This document shows, piece by piece, positions 22,341-34,508 of a stretch of DNA of 64,000 bases. Both the position numbers and the translations under genes were made by a program. The notes beneath the pieces were generated by a model. The model was not told the origin of the DNA and made no database searches. It was given only the letters and a program-made list of their open reading frames with translations. The stretch lies in NCBI RefSeq assembly GCF_033568475.1, contig NC_133120.1, positions 85,702,151 to 85,766,150 of the forward strand, read 5' to 3'. How positions within the stretch are numbered: the stretch's first letter is position 1; each line of letters starts with the position of its first letter. This DNA comes from Henckelia pumila. Its lineage: Eukaryota > Streptophyta > Magnoliopsida > Lamiales > Gesneriaceae.

Positions 22341-25300
22341 TTATCTCGAGTCCCTTCTCTTTGCAAGTTGGAATGTCCTCTTCAAGAAATGATTTGCAGC
22401 TTGATCATTCCTGTGGCAAAGTACCCTCAATATGGTATTTGGATCTAACCGATTCCACTTACCAGTTGTTGGTGGCATTGGGAGTTTCTGCCCTGTACCC
22501 ACCACTCCTATCCCGCTAGCTTCACAAGCCACGATACTGAAATCTTCGATTAATTGCTCGGTTGACTGCCCCATCAACGTCACCACCCCTTCAACCGTCT
22601 CCGCCTCCTTTTCAACCATATCCTCAACTAGCAAACCTTCTCCGCATGTACAAAATACTCGTTTCAAGTTATCAAAGTCTTCCTCAATCATTGGGTGATC
22701 GAACCTAGAGAAGGTTCGGGAGCTGCCACCAGCTAGCAAAACCATTAGGTAAGCCTCAAAAGAAGCCTTCATTACTTCTTTTAGAGCCTGTGGTTGAGCA
22801 CGATCGGTCACTATTGCACACAGTAGAGTAAGATTCTGCTTTAGTATTCTTAATGCTGGCCTGATTCGTGAATTTATCACGTCACCAACATAGAGGCTTC
22901 CGTAGAAAACCGAGTTTGAATCCAAAAATATTAGACGATAGGCTGCTACTTCTGCCACATGCTGAAATGCAGCTTGTATAGCTGATCGGCTGTGCTCAAA
23001 ATATGAACTGTTGAGTTGCCTTCTGTTACCAAACCGAGATTTTGGTGATGGAGTTACCTTTGGCGACAGAGTTAATGTTTTGTCAAGGGGGTGCAGTTGT
23101 GACTGAATGTAGTGTAAGGTGTTGAGACGGATGTATAGGCGTTGTGTTCCACGACTTGTCGATGGACGGGGATTGTTTCCTTCACTGCCCAAATTATTGT
23201 CTGGATCATCAATTCCTACATTGCATGCTGCTCTTTTCCAGAGTTTTCGGAACTTTGAATCCAAGCTGCATCGTGTTAGTGGAGGAAGTGTGGGGATATA
23301 ACTCTGTTTTGATCCTAAAAATGAGAAAATGCGAGCTTAGGATTTATAGAAGACAAATTGTATAAACTAGAATGCAATTGCTTAGCTTCTGCTTAGAATT
23401 ATGATAATTGAGCAATTCTTACCGCATGATGCAATGAACGTTATGTAATCTCGAAAGAGATGCTCTAAACCTTCGGTGAGATCGTAAACAAGATTCTCTG
23501 ATATGTTTATAGGAATTTCAAAGAAATTCTTCACAGCTTCCTTGGCAAATTTGATTAGTTCTTCAGCAGAATGAGCGTATGGCTCAGTTTTGGACTTCGG
23601 GTTCCATGTCTGCAGAATTATGAAAAATTTTAGAACCTAATCTGCCAATTCTTAGTTCTATGGCAAAATGTGACATTTCGATTCCGCGTGTTAGAAATCA
23701 TTTTCGTTATATACATATATAGCGGAATTTGTGATTTAATAAATTTACTTCTGTTTCTTTTGCTCTTTGGTAAATCTCCTTCCCTTGCTTCAACTTTTCT
23801 TGAACCCACTGTTTCATAAGTTTAACTATGATTGAATCGACTTCGTAAGGAACCATTTCTCTCACGATTGCCTTGCCTCCATCTTCACATTCAGCAGAGT
23901 CCTCAACCACCATCTGTACTAAAAGTTTCTCTAATTTCCCAGCCCTTTGCAACACCAAGACTGTTTCGTTCTGGAGCATAGACGTGCCCGTTAAGTACTG
24001 CTTTAGTAATTTACCGTAGCAATTGTGCAGTGTAACAGCTGCAACACCAGCAGAAATCGAGTGCCATTTCTTAAGAACTCGACTGAATAAATCCTTCTCC
24101 TTCGAAGCCAATTCTTCGGTTTCTCTAGCCAATTTGATGAGCATTTTACTCACTTCTTGCCCTTCAAGGGCTGTCCCGCTTCCATTTTTGTCCACGAGCA
24201 TCTGTCAATATAAAAAAGTTGGGTACACCAAGAAAATGAAAACATTTCTTTGTGTAGATGTACACATACCTTGGCAAATGCATTTCTCAGTGACGCTCGA
24301 ATATAATAGTCGACCCTATTCCCCATGGCTTCATCCCCCGTCTCTCCCTTTTCTTGATTAGCCGAAACATCTCCCTTTTCTTGATCAACCGAGACGTAGC
24401 AAGGAACATCCTCTTCGAGTATCTTTGTAGCAGAGAAAACCAGTGGAAGAATACTTTCCATGATTCCAACTGTTCCCCTGTCAAAGCTTTCATGATAATC
24501 CAACAACCTTTTGTCAGACCACTTCTTCATTGCTGTCAAAACATTCGACAGCATCTTGATGTAAATCGCCTCCCTATTGACGTTCTTAGCATCGGCTGCT
24601 ACTTCAGTCAACATAGCATGAGATGCCCCAAGAAGATCCTGCTCCACCTGCCCTGTTACGACATACTGCTCAAAAAGCACCCAAGTGAAACACAGATTAT
24701 GTATGGACCGGTTAATCCCCAAAGTCGACCACGTTTTCTTCATAAGCTCTAGCAGTTCATCGACTTCATCAACGACTAGCGTTTCATCCTTGATGTCGAA
24801 AACCGAGCAGAGAAGGGCTACGTAGATTTGGACATTGAGGGGGTATCCATCAGCCCAATGGCACACGTCAGTGGTTCCACCATCGGGGCTTCTCCATGCC
24901 AAGGAAACGATACAGTTGCAGAGTGTTTTCATGGCCTCGGAATTCTTGCCTGTGTCTACAGCCTTCGTTTCGCAAGAATTGATGATGTCTCGAAATTTTG
25001 CGGCAACTGCGTCTGACTTTTCTAGTGGGATAGAAGGGTGGAGTAGTAGTCCTGCTTCGAGTATTTTGAGTTGGCGTTTTTGCCAGATATGGTACTCGTG
25101 AGCATCGTTGAATTCAGATGGTTTCAGATGACGGAGCAACTCCAGAGGAAGAATGATGGTCTCTGCTCGCCTCCCCATCTAATCAAACAATAAAAATATT
25201 CACAATATTGCGATGCATTTTCCATTCCCATAATGAATAGAATATATTGTTTTACCATGAATCCACACCAAAAAAAATAAAAATTCAATCAATAAGAAAG

Positions 25301-26056
25301 AAAATTCATTGTCTACTGATATTCGTGCATGCGAACGAGGGAAGTTTTTGGTAATTTATGTCTCGATACATGTTTATATTTATTTATATATAACGTTAAA
25401 ATGTTATCGTCTTAAAAACCATTTATTTATCTGTATCTCAAAAGTTTCGTAAACCGTGCATGCAATATTCATAGCATCACAAAAATATTAACATTACGTA
25501 CTTGGCCAACCAAAGTCCTCATTAGAGTTTTGCGAAGTCTATTGTCACTCTGCTCCGTCACCCTCATCTGCTGTCTCATAATTTCTGCCGATGTCATTGG
25601 CCGCCTCAGCCTCGCCACCGGCGATGCAGGCAGTGTCAACGACATCCTCGGACTCGACCCCGCGCCACTTGGAGACGAAGGATTCACTCCGCATGAGCTC
25701 GAACGTCTGGAAGATGGCGTTCGCTTCAACATTCGTAGCCCCAACGCCCTCTTCACCCGACTCGTCACCGCCATCCCGACCCCCGGTGGCTTCATCGGCG
25801 ACCCGGGACTCGACCCATTTCCATCCACGCCTTCTGAAGAGTTGTAATAAGTGATCGCGCTCCGCCCACCAAACCCCGGAGAAGACCGGCACGCCGTGAA
25901 GAAAATCTCGTATGCCGCCTCGCGAAAGTCGTCTCGGTCGAGACCATCGAGTTTCCCGAAAGGCGAGGAGAGATCCATGTGGCCGCTGTGAGAGCCAGGT
26001 TTAGGATTGTCGGTATGCAAATTGGTGTTGGACAGACGGAGGTGGCGGTGGATCAT
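22341..26056 (-). CDS. Protein unc-13 homologue (DUF810/MUN-domain, PATROL1 family)
   Basis: Five minus-strand exons, 26056-25502, 25178-24270, 24201-23749, 23609-23423 and 23314-22341, join in frame to 1025 residues. The N-terminal ~150 residues are Ser/Pro-rich and probably disordered (SSRRSSSCGVNPSSPSG). Then come family signatures: RRPMTSAEIMRQQMRVTEQS, RLRKTLMRTLVGQMGRRAET, LPLELLRHLKPSEF, and in the C-terminal MHD-like region FFEIPINISENLVYDLTEGL and NSRIRPALRILKQNLTLL. Relatives (At2g20010, At2g25800, PATROL1/At5g06970) act in tethering or exocytosis of membrane proteins such as the plasma-membrane H+-ATPase; this copy looks closest to the At2g20010/At2g25800 type. The start ATG at 26056 is the first in the open frame. 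It converges on cyanase. Confidence 0.9.
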
Positions 26057-26868
26057 CGGCGGAGACTTCCGAGATAACTAACGTTTAGACGTCCGGCGGA
26101 AGAGAGGGAAGAGAGAAGCTGGTGAACATAATTGTATCGTATTTTCAAGAATGTTTTGTGAAAAAGAAAACATGGGAGGAGGCACACAATGTTAGCTACA
26201 AGGGAGGGGGGGAACAGAGATTGATGGTCTTCATTTTTATTGTGTTTTGAGCCCATTGTTGTGCGATAAATACGAGGAAAACATAAAGGATTCTAATGTA
26301 CGTACTACTTTCCCTAGAAAAACACAGCCCTTTTTTTTTTTTTTTTTTTGTCATTCCAAATTATTTCGATAATCTAATTATTCGAGGAAAACAATTTGAA
26401 ATGGAACATGACACAGATATTTCAGAAATTTTGAATTTCATTTTCTTATTTAATATTGTTTCGTTTTTCTTCATAGAAATGTCTTGTGTTTGGTTCATAC
26501 TTTGATATGGTAACAAGCATATAGTTGTGCTAATTATGTAATGATCGGTAATAAATATATAATCCATCATAATCTAGAAAATTTTTCGTTCATCCATAAC
26601 GGAAAAAATAAAAATGACAAATTCAGAAGGATTTCTATTTTTTCAGGATAATCTAATAATATAAACTTGTTCACAAAATTAAAATTAAAAACAGGAGGCG
26701 TACAGCGAGACAGAAATCTGTGGGTTAGACCAAACGTGTAATAGAAAAGGATAGTACATGACATGGTCATATAGTTCAAATTTGAGTATGATAATGATTT
26801 ATTCGTAAATTAAATCAGTCAGTTGTGCCAATTTATGTTTTCACTTCATCCCGAGCACAGTTAGTCAA
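26057..26868. other. Upstream region of the unc-13 homologue and AT-rich spacer
   Basis: The first 200 bp are the presumed 5' UTR and promoter of the minus-strand gene. An 18-base T-run lies at about 26332-26349. Nothing else is recognised. Confidence 0.45.
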
Positions 26869-28620
26869 GTGAGGAGTACTCTTCTATCTCAATGCCAGAA
26901 CATGAAAACTAGACCGACTGCCCTACAAAATCAACATACCACCAAGTCCACGGCTGCGAAACTCGAGAGATTCCATTTCGACAGCTCCAGGGCCTGTTTC
27001 GGTTCAACAAAACTCAACCCAGTCACAGACACCCCTTCGACACGCTTGTGTTCGTCTCAGGTGGCCATCTGCGGACCTTTTTGGAAGAATCTTGACTCCT
27101 GTACAACACAAGGCCAGATACAGGGGGAAAGATTATGTCAACGGCAAAATTTATCTATCAGTAGATTACCGCTATCCATAATCACTAACACTCCCATTGC
27201 TTGCTATCTATACACTGAACTACAAATCTAACAAGGTTACGTTGAAGTTCTAACGGAAACACAACTCAAATGGTACACTAACTAAAGATCTTAACTACCT
27301 CCACAATAGAAACATTTAAACGAGATAGGAATAACCGAACTCCATCTGTAAAAGGTTTGCCAAGGGAATTAATTCAAATGATACTCTAAACTCAAGACAA
27401 GAAGTTAAGTAAAACCCAACTGATGGATATGAATTTTATGTCGCCACCATAAAAAACTATAGACAAAAAAATTCCAAACCACAAATTCTGCTCATGGGGC
27501 TGCAGGTCAAACTCTAACAACTACCCATTGATTGACTCAAGAAAAATCTATAGAGGCTCAAATATCTGAAACATTATAGTAAGCCAGGATCTGGAAAAGC
27601 TAGTAAACATGGGTATGAGTAAACCAAATGTATAACTAAAATTTAAAGCAGAGAAAATCCAAAGACTATACTCCTGAACAAGTGTACCAAATAGTCGGCT
27701 TAGAATTAGATGAGAAAATTGAAGAGACCAATTCTATTGAATCTCAATTCCTCCACAATATCGTAACACGAAAACCAGCCTAACAGCCCTACAAAACCAA
27801 CATACCAAAATCTGTGGCTGTGAATCTTCTCCCCACAAAAACCCAAGGAAGATTGAAGAATACCATTTCAACAGCTGCAGGGACTGCTTCAGCTCAAGTT
27901 AATTCTCGTGTCACCCCAGGCACAGCCACCTCTAAAGTTTCATTCCATGCTAAACAGATTATCCAACATGCTTGTGTTTAGCTTGCTTGGATATTTTGAT
28001 CGAACTTTTTTATGCAAGCACCTCCACTCCTGTACAACACAAGGCCAAATGCAGGAGGAAGATTATACCATTGCCAAAATGTATCTACCAGTAGATTACC
28101 GCTATCCATTATGGTATTCATCCCTTAACTGCTATCTATCACTGAAATCCATTACGAAACTAATTTATCTAATGTCACAATGCTGAACTTCTAAGAAAAA
28201 TACAACTCTATGGAACAAGAACTAGAGCTAAGATCGTCAATAGTTCCATTATTGAAAGAATTGGATATTCCGGAAATAACCGAACTCCTGCCACTAAAGG
28301 TTCACCAAATCAACATGCATTAATGATATTAATATAAAGAAACATCATTCATTTCTTGGTAAGCCACATTCAACAAACAGATTAGTAATGACATATCACC
28401 ACCATCACAGACATGAAGATTCCAGAGCATATTAACCTTTCTACCAGGGTTACAGGTCAAACACTAATAGCTCACCGCAATTCACTCAGATAAGGTTCAA
28501 TAGAAACTAGCATAACTCAAACATTACAGAAAACATACTTAAGACTACATTTAAAGCAAAGAAAATTGCAAGAAGACTACTCTCGATAAAGTATTACTTA
28601 TTAGAAACTAGCATAATAAT
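26869..28620 (-). repeat. Diverged direct duplication downstream of the hnRNP gene
   Basis: Two blocks, about 26870-27730 and 27740-28620, share the same word order. Examples are 'gccctacaaaatcaacatacc' versus 'gccctacaaaaccaacatacc' (trimmed), 'ctcctgtacaacacaaggcc' in both (27095, 28027), 'agtagattaccgctatcca' in both, and 'aataaccgaactcc' in both. The offset drifts from about 865 to 930 bp, so there are indels. The blocks lie directly after the hnRNP stop on the minus strand, where a long spliced 3' UTR is common for this family. They may be duplicated 3'-UTR exons. Confidence 0.7.
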
Positions 28621-28775
28621 AAAACCAACAAATACGATCAACCAAACTTAAGATATCCAATGAGTCCCATATAATAGGTGACTTCTGGCAAGAGCCACCT
28701 ACTTTGGTGCCAGAGAGGGAGTTTGTAAACTGTAAGAGCTCCTTGAAAGAAGAATAGATTGACTCAAGCCACAAA

Positions 28776-31262
28776 TTACTGCTGCTGACCCGGTCGACTA
28801 GAAGCACTACCATACCCGCTTCCATAGCCAACTTGGCCACCATGTGACCCCATTGCTGATGGATCAGATCGCCATCCAGTATTTCCATAGCCTAAATTAC
28901 CGCTTCCATCACCATAAGCACCACCCATGTAATTGCCAGAAGCAGGTTGAAGATCTCCAGGAGTACTACCATTTTGGCCAGTTGCCGAACGCCCACCAAC
29001 AGCTCCATAAGCCGCTTGATTACCATAACCTCCATCATTTCCACCATACCCCCCGTAACCATAACCTTGATTCCCGAATCCAGAAGAGCCACCTGGAGAT
29101 TGACCGGTAGCAAGCACATTGTTACCTGGGCCACCACCACCACCAGGAGTACCCCACTGAGAGCTTCCATAGCCATATGCAGCTGGAGCTTGTGAACCCC
29201 ATGAACTTCTAGGAGCATTTGGAGGGCCACCACCATATCCAGCACTAGGATTTGCATAGCCTCCTGTATTGGCACCACCATAATTTCCGTAGCCATAGCC
29301 CATACCCATACCATTACCATAACCATAACCAGGAGCATTATACCCAGATGAACCATAAGAAGGGTAACCACCACCAGCATTTTGTGAATGAACGTACTTT
29401 GATTCCATTCGCCCATCATAAGAGCTTGAATTACCACCAGAAGCTCCATATCCCGGATATCCTCCACTGCTACCACCAGCTCCACCACCCATAGATCGGC
29501 CGCCACCGCCGCCGCCAACATTGGAATCTTTAGGAAGAGCACGCTTCACTTCCACTTGCTTACCGTTTAAGTCATGGAATGTCTTGTGTAAAACCCTATC
29601 TACTGCTTCCTCAGAATCAAATGAAATGAAGCCAAATCCGCGAGGACGATTTGTTTGCTGGTCATACATTATTACTACATCTGTTACCATACCATAAGTT
29701 TCAAAATACTGCCTAAATCCATCCTCACTCAAAGTTGCTGGTAAACCCCCGACAAATATCTTTTTTGTTCTGGTACTTCCACCACCTCCAAAATTTCTTG
29801 CACCACCAGGGTTTCCAACCTTAGAAACTTGCTGTTCCTCTCGTGATAACGCTCTTTTAGCCTCGACCTATCAGGTATAACAATATAATCCCATCATTAT
29901 TCAGAGCAAAAAATCATCAGTCATCACATAAAAAGGCAGGATAATTCATCAGTCACAGCCCCACATGGTAATCCACTATACATGCTATTTTGCATATAGA
30001 TTATCAATGAACGAGAAATTTTAAGTGAAGGAGATGTGGAAAACATAAAATATATATACATACGTAAACACAAACTGAAACAAAAACAAATCACATAAAA
30101 TTAAAGGAGAGCGTGAGAAAGCTAAGCGAGTAAGATACACAATTTCTCAAGTGGATGACCCATTTTCCAAAATCTTGCTCATTGCATTTAACCAAAAATA
30201 GTAACTGGGTCATATAAATTTAGCTGATTTCTCTTGGTTTATTAACTAATTATATTTCCCTAAATACGTAAAGTAAATCTACACCAAATTCGACAGCAGA
30301 ATAGTACCAAGATATCCATTAGTAGTACGGTATTGTATCTACCATTAGAAGATTCCTATGAGTCCATGGTCAAATAAAATTAAACAATCAATTATTAAAT
30401 AGACATAACCTTGTGTTGATAACTACCCAATGAGCACATAAATAAATGCTAAACCGCCAACACAACATGCAATGACAATTCTTAGCAATGATGAACAAAA
30501 CATATGCATTTTTTTTAAACTTATAATCCTAACACAAATAGACTATCAGGAAACAGAGTGACTGTTGGCTAAAGCCTAAAAATGTCTCCCATTAAGCATT
30601 CACAAAGCTAAATGATGGTTTATACATGAACTGATACCAAAAACTGAAGGCCCGGAAAAACCACTAGATAACATGAAATTTCAAGTAAAAATTGCATTTC
30701 TTGGCTTGTATCCTCGGAAAGTGTTTCAAGGCATGTTATGCAGATGGAATAATTGTAAATGTACATGAAATCGACATGATTAAACAAGAAATCTGAAAAA
30801 AAAGGGTCTGAACAAAAGCCAAAGTATAAAAGAAAAGAAAATTCAAATATTAGGTCCCAAAAACATTAAGCATCTAACTGAAACTTGCTAGATAACATAG
30901 ATACTTAAAACAGGTAAATCGACGCTAACCCAGATACTAAAACAAACCAAGGAAAACTCAAATGTCGACCACAGATATTTGGCGAACCAACAAATGAAAA
31001 TATGCAAAAACATAATATTCATTAGTCACACGATTCTTACCGTGCGGCCATCAATAACATGCCTATCCTGAAGAACTCTATCAAGAATGTTTGGATCTGA
31101 AAATACGACAAAACCAAAGCCTCTTGGCTTTCCAGAAATCTTGTCTCTCATCACCGCAGTCTGCAATACTTCTCCATAGCCTTGAAAGTATTCTTTCAGC
31201 TTCTCCTCGTCTGTTTCCCACGAAATCCCTCCTATAAAAAGTTTCCCCTGATCTGAATCCAT
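28776..31262 (-). CDS. Two-RRM glycine-rich hnRNP (At4g14300/At2g33410 type)
   Basis: Two minus-strand exons, 31262-31041 and 29867-28776, encode 437 residues. RRM1 spans ~6-82 (KLFIGGISWETDEEKLKEYF, RGFGFVVF) and is split by the intron after GRT|VEAKRALSREEQ. RRM2 spans ~110-186 (KIFVGGLPATLSEDGFRQYF, RGFGFISF), ending KQVEVKRALPKD. The remaining ~250 residues are Gly/Tyr/Ser/Asn-rich with YGGYGG and GYGNQAAYG repeats, a low-complexity domain of the kind that drives condensate formation. Such proteins bind RNA in the nucleus and shuttle. The ATG at 31262 (MDSDQGKLFIGG) is the family start; an upstream in-frame ATG at 31373 adds an unlike 37-residue stretch in the leader. The 1.17-kb intron interrupts RRM1 near its end, as in relatives. 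Downstream lies an unusual duplicated 3' region. Confidence 0.92.
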
Positions 31263-31520
31263 TATTATTTCCGATGAAAATTTGCAGAGATGAGTGCTGC
31301 GTTTAAGGGAATAAGGGTTTGGGGTCAGCAGCGTGTGAACTCGGCCGACTGCTGAAGAAAGAAGCGAAGACAAGAGGGGTCAATTTATATCAAAGGCTGG
31401 GATCTGATGAGGGCTCTAGGTTAAGGGCTGAGATTCGAAGTTCGATATTCTTTTTTGAACGAACATTCTTTTTATTTTTTGTTGTTATATTTAATATTGA
31501 TGGTTGTAATTAACTTATTA

Positions 31521-31943
31521 TTGTGGCTACACTCTGTCAATTTGGGTTAGCCCCGTTGACATGGTTCGGCCCGCCACACAATTTAAGTTGGTTGGGTTGA
31601 AAAAATTAGTTAATTATTGGTGGCTACACTCGTCAATTTGGGTTAGCCTCGTTGGGTTGGCTCGACCCGCCACACAATTTAAGTTGGTTGGGTTGAAAAA
31701 ATTTGAAATTTTATGAAATGATTTTTATAATTAATTATAATATTATTTATTTATTTTTATTTGTCGTGATTCAACCCGCGGGCCGGCCCGCCTAACCCAC
31801 AATCCACCTTGGGTTGAGTTGGGTTGAGGATTTTGAGCGCCAGGATGGTGGGTCGGCCCGCCATCGATCCGCCAAAAGGTGGGTTTTTGATGGGCCGACC
31901 CGCCCCGCCATGGGTTGGCCCGTTTGACAGCTCTATTGGTGGC
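31521..31943. mobile_element. hAT-type MITE (31625-31935) with 8-bp duplication and a repeated left end
   Basis: The core element runs from TACACTCGTCAATTTGGG at 31625 to CCGTTTGACAGCTCTA at 31935. It is flanked by a perfect 8-bp duplication ttggtggc at 31617-31624 and 31936-31943. Both ends are rich in GGGTT/CAACCC and GGCCCGCC words. Immediately left, 31521-31616 is a second copy of about the first 95 bp ('ggctacactctgtcaatttg' through 'ttgggttgaaaaaatt'). No coding sequence is present. The element lies 260 bp upstream of the hnRNP 5' leader. Confidence 0.75.
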
Positions 31944-32855
31944 AGAGGTAAAAAAAAAAAAAAAAAAAATGATATTTTTAATAATTATTTGCAAGGAAAA
32001 AATTATTAAAAATTCATTGGGATTTTTTTTTTAAAAAAAACCATTTTTATTTTCCCCTCAGCTTTCTCCATGGGAAAAACTATATAATAAGACACCAAAT
32101 ATGCAGATAAAATTTAGTTTTTTTTCCCTGCAAACTCGTCGCTATTGTCATATGTATTTCAAATTTTATCTCAAACTTGTCGAGTTTTGCAAGTCAACTG
32201 AGGTTAATAATGCGCGAAATGTGATTTGTCAAACTTAATTGAATCGATGATATTGATAAAGCAGAAAATTCGGTAGCATTCAAAATAAATAATTTAGGAA
32301 AAAATAAAAGAAACCGACTCTCAACTAAACGACGGTTTAGTTTATGCTAGCATATGAACAATGCTCATGTGCTGCATCCAAGGATCTAATTTTTTTGCAT
32401 TTGAGAACATCTTAATACCCGTGACAATCAAATTTTATAGTTGATGCGGCCTATTCCTAATATAGTTTTATATATCCCAAATTGACGCTAACATTAGTAC
32501 ATTACTGAAAAACATGGTTCAAAAAAAATATCAATCAAGGAAAATACAGCATAATCCAAATTAAAGTATACCATAGGGAATAAAAGAATAAGTAATTTGA
32601 ACAAATGTCGGGCACCATTTCCATTCCATCATTATTTCCACAACGTTATTGTTTTCAAAATCCAGTGGAGGCAAACGTTCGTAGTACCCCAAAATGCCAG
32701 TCAGAATTAGCGAATCAAATCTCACTTTTTGGTTCAACTCAAATTCATACACAAGAGCATATATTATATATCCACGTATTATTAGACCGACCAGTCCACA
32801 GAGCTAAAGCCAAGTTGAACAAGTTTTTGTCTTGCGGGCTTCTGGAATTAATTAA
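31944..32855. other. Spacer between divergent genes, with one MITE arm
   Basis: It begins with poly(A) and AT-rich DNA. At 32336-32412 it holds a single arm of the TTTAGTTTATGCTAGC hairpin MITE whose fuller relative is at 34021-34138. The last few hundred bases should be the promoter of the MGC-protein gene. Nothing else is recognised. Confidence 0.45.
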
Positions 32856-33957
32856 ATGGGGTGTTTTCTTGCATGTTTTGGATTCAAGACCAAGAAAAAA
32901 GGGCGAAAATCGAGGAATATAAGTTCATCTGTGGAACAAGTAAGATCCCAGCTTCAAACACTCATCACTCAGCTGATTGTAAAGCGGAAATCTAATTTCT
33001 TTTTGGTTTTTGTTTTCATTTAGTTTATGCATGTTTTTGCTCTCTTGCTTGAATTTACAGAACCATGGAAGTTACTTACCTCTTGATTCTGATGTTTTCA
33101 TCAAACTCGACACCACAGAGAAGCACAATGCATTAGATTCTGGGATCAAGTAAGCCAATTGTTTATAGATTTATTCTTGATCGATCTTTCAAGCTCATGA
33201 TTTTCTCAAATTAATTAATTCATTTCGTAGAGGGAAGACAAAAGAAGCATCAACATCGAAAATCAAGAAAAAGGTGAGCTTCAACTTAAATGTGGAGGCC
33301 TATGAACCAATACAGAATGAGGCAGACATCAACACATTCTACCTCTCAGATAGTGAAGAAGAAGAGAAAACCAAATGGGAATTCAACCCAGAAACCACAA
33401 GCCTCATGGCCACTTTACATTATGCACAAGATTCAATATCTTCAAGAATCAAATCCTACCCACAAAATCACAGATATCACAACTGCACAGACGAGATCTA
33501 CGAAGATATTGAAGACGACGACTATGAGTTGGAGGATGACTTAAGTAGCGACGAAGATAAGGGGGACGATCACGCCAGTACTCATGGAAATGATTATGAC
33601 AGGGACAAAAACAGTGTTTTCAGGCAAAATCTCAGATTGAAGAGTGAAGAAATTGAGGGGATTGAATCAGATAGGAAAAAACAGGCGCTTTCTGTGCTTA
33701 GTCCTGTTGAAAATTTGAGTCAGTGGAGAGCAGTGAAAGCTAAGGTAGCACCGGTGAGGCCCGAAAAGGAGAATGTTGAGTTAGAGCAATACTACGAGCA
33801 AAATACACCAAAATGTCACCCCGAGGAAGAGCGAAGTTTAGATTTTTCCGATTTCAAGAACACGAAAAACCGGAGAGTTTTCCGACGGGATCAAGGGTGC
33901 AGCAGTAGTACTGTTGCAGTTGAAGCCAGTCTCTCAAACTGGTTAAGTTTGACATAA
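32856..33957 (+). CDS. Unrecognised acidic plant protein with an MGC N-terminus
   Basis: Three exons, 32856-32939, 33061-33149 and 33231-33957, join in frame at GT/AG sites to 299 residues. It begins MGCFLACFGFKTKKKGRK: Gly2 and Cys3/Cys7 suit N-myristoylation plus palmitoylation, and the basic patch suits membrane binding. The middle (KKKVSFNLNVEAYEPI) is a motif I recall from uncharacterised plant proteins. Two acidic stretches follow (YLSDSEEEEKTKWEF; YEDIEDDDYELEDDLSSDED), and a conserved-looking SPVENLSQWRAVKAK lies near the end, before VEASLSNWLSL. I do not recognise a catalytic domain. A peripheral plasma-membrane location is inferred from the N-terminus. It is divergent from the hnRNP gene. 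Confidence 0.75.
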
Positions 33958-34020
33958 AAAGACAGTTGGTTGTGCTTGAATCTTGAACTTGATTAATGTT
34001 TGCAGTTTGATCCCTATGAG

Positions 34021-34138
34021 TTTAGTTTATGCTACTGCCCGAACGGGATCCAACGGCCCACATTTTTTTGCTTTTGAGATGTTCATCTCAAATACAAAAA
34101 AATTGGGCCCTTGGATGCATGTGCTGGCATAGACTAAA
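34021..34138. mobile_element. Hairpin MITE, 118 bp
   Basis: It begins TTTAGTTTATGCTA and ends TGGCATAGACTAAA, inverted repeats of 14 bp with two mismatches. The arms continue to pair inward ('gggatccaacggccc' with 'gggcccttggatgc') around the centre 'gagatgttcatctc', a short perfect palindrome. It lies 64 bp after the stop of the acidic-protein gene. A related single arm sits upstream of that gene at 32336-32412. Confidence 0.65.
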
Positions 34139-34271
34139 CCGTGTGTATGATTCATTTTTAATTTGTTTTTGTTATAGACAAGGATTTTTTTATTGTTGCA
34201 TAGACTAAATCGTGTGTATGATTCATTTTTTATTTGTTTTTGTTATACATGTGGATTTTTTTATTGTTGCA
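34130..34271. repeat. 71-bp tandem duplication
   Basis: Unit 1 (34130-34200) and unit 2 (34201-34271) share 'gtgtgtatgattcatttttt'-like cores and 'ggatttttttattgttgc'. Unit 1 begins inside the right end of the hairpin MITE, so the duplication includes the MITE terminus (tagactaaa). Confidence 0.75.
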
Positions 34272-34376
34272 AAATCAACAGTTAGTTTTTCTGTCTAGCT
34301 AGAATATTTATAGCCTATATCACAAGACGCTTTTCCTCAATAATTTACTAATAACCACGACTTTGGAGGAGAAGTG

Positions 34377-34405
34377 TAGAAAAGAAAAGAAAAGAAAAGA
34401 AAAAT
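34377..34405 (+). repeat. AAAAG microsatellite upstream of PGR5
   Basis: About four to five AAAAG units lie roughly 105-130 bp before the PGR5 ATG. Confidence 0.7.
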
Positions 34406-34508
34406 ATAGGCCAACCACTTTCTTGTGGCTCTAAATATTCCATCAAACAAATGACCAACGAAATCTTCTATTCTATCCCTTGCTCGATTTCATCTCCAGC
34501 ACAAACAA

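Noticed and set aside
28844-29542. Long frames opposite to and shifted within the hnRNP glycine-rich exon
   Set aside because: Shadow frames of the low-complexity Gly/Tyr coding region. The two-RRM frame explains the sequence fully.
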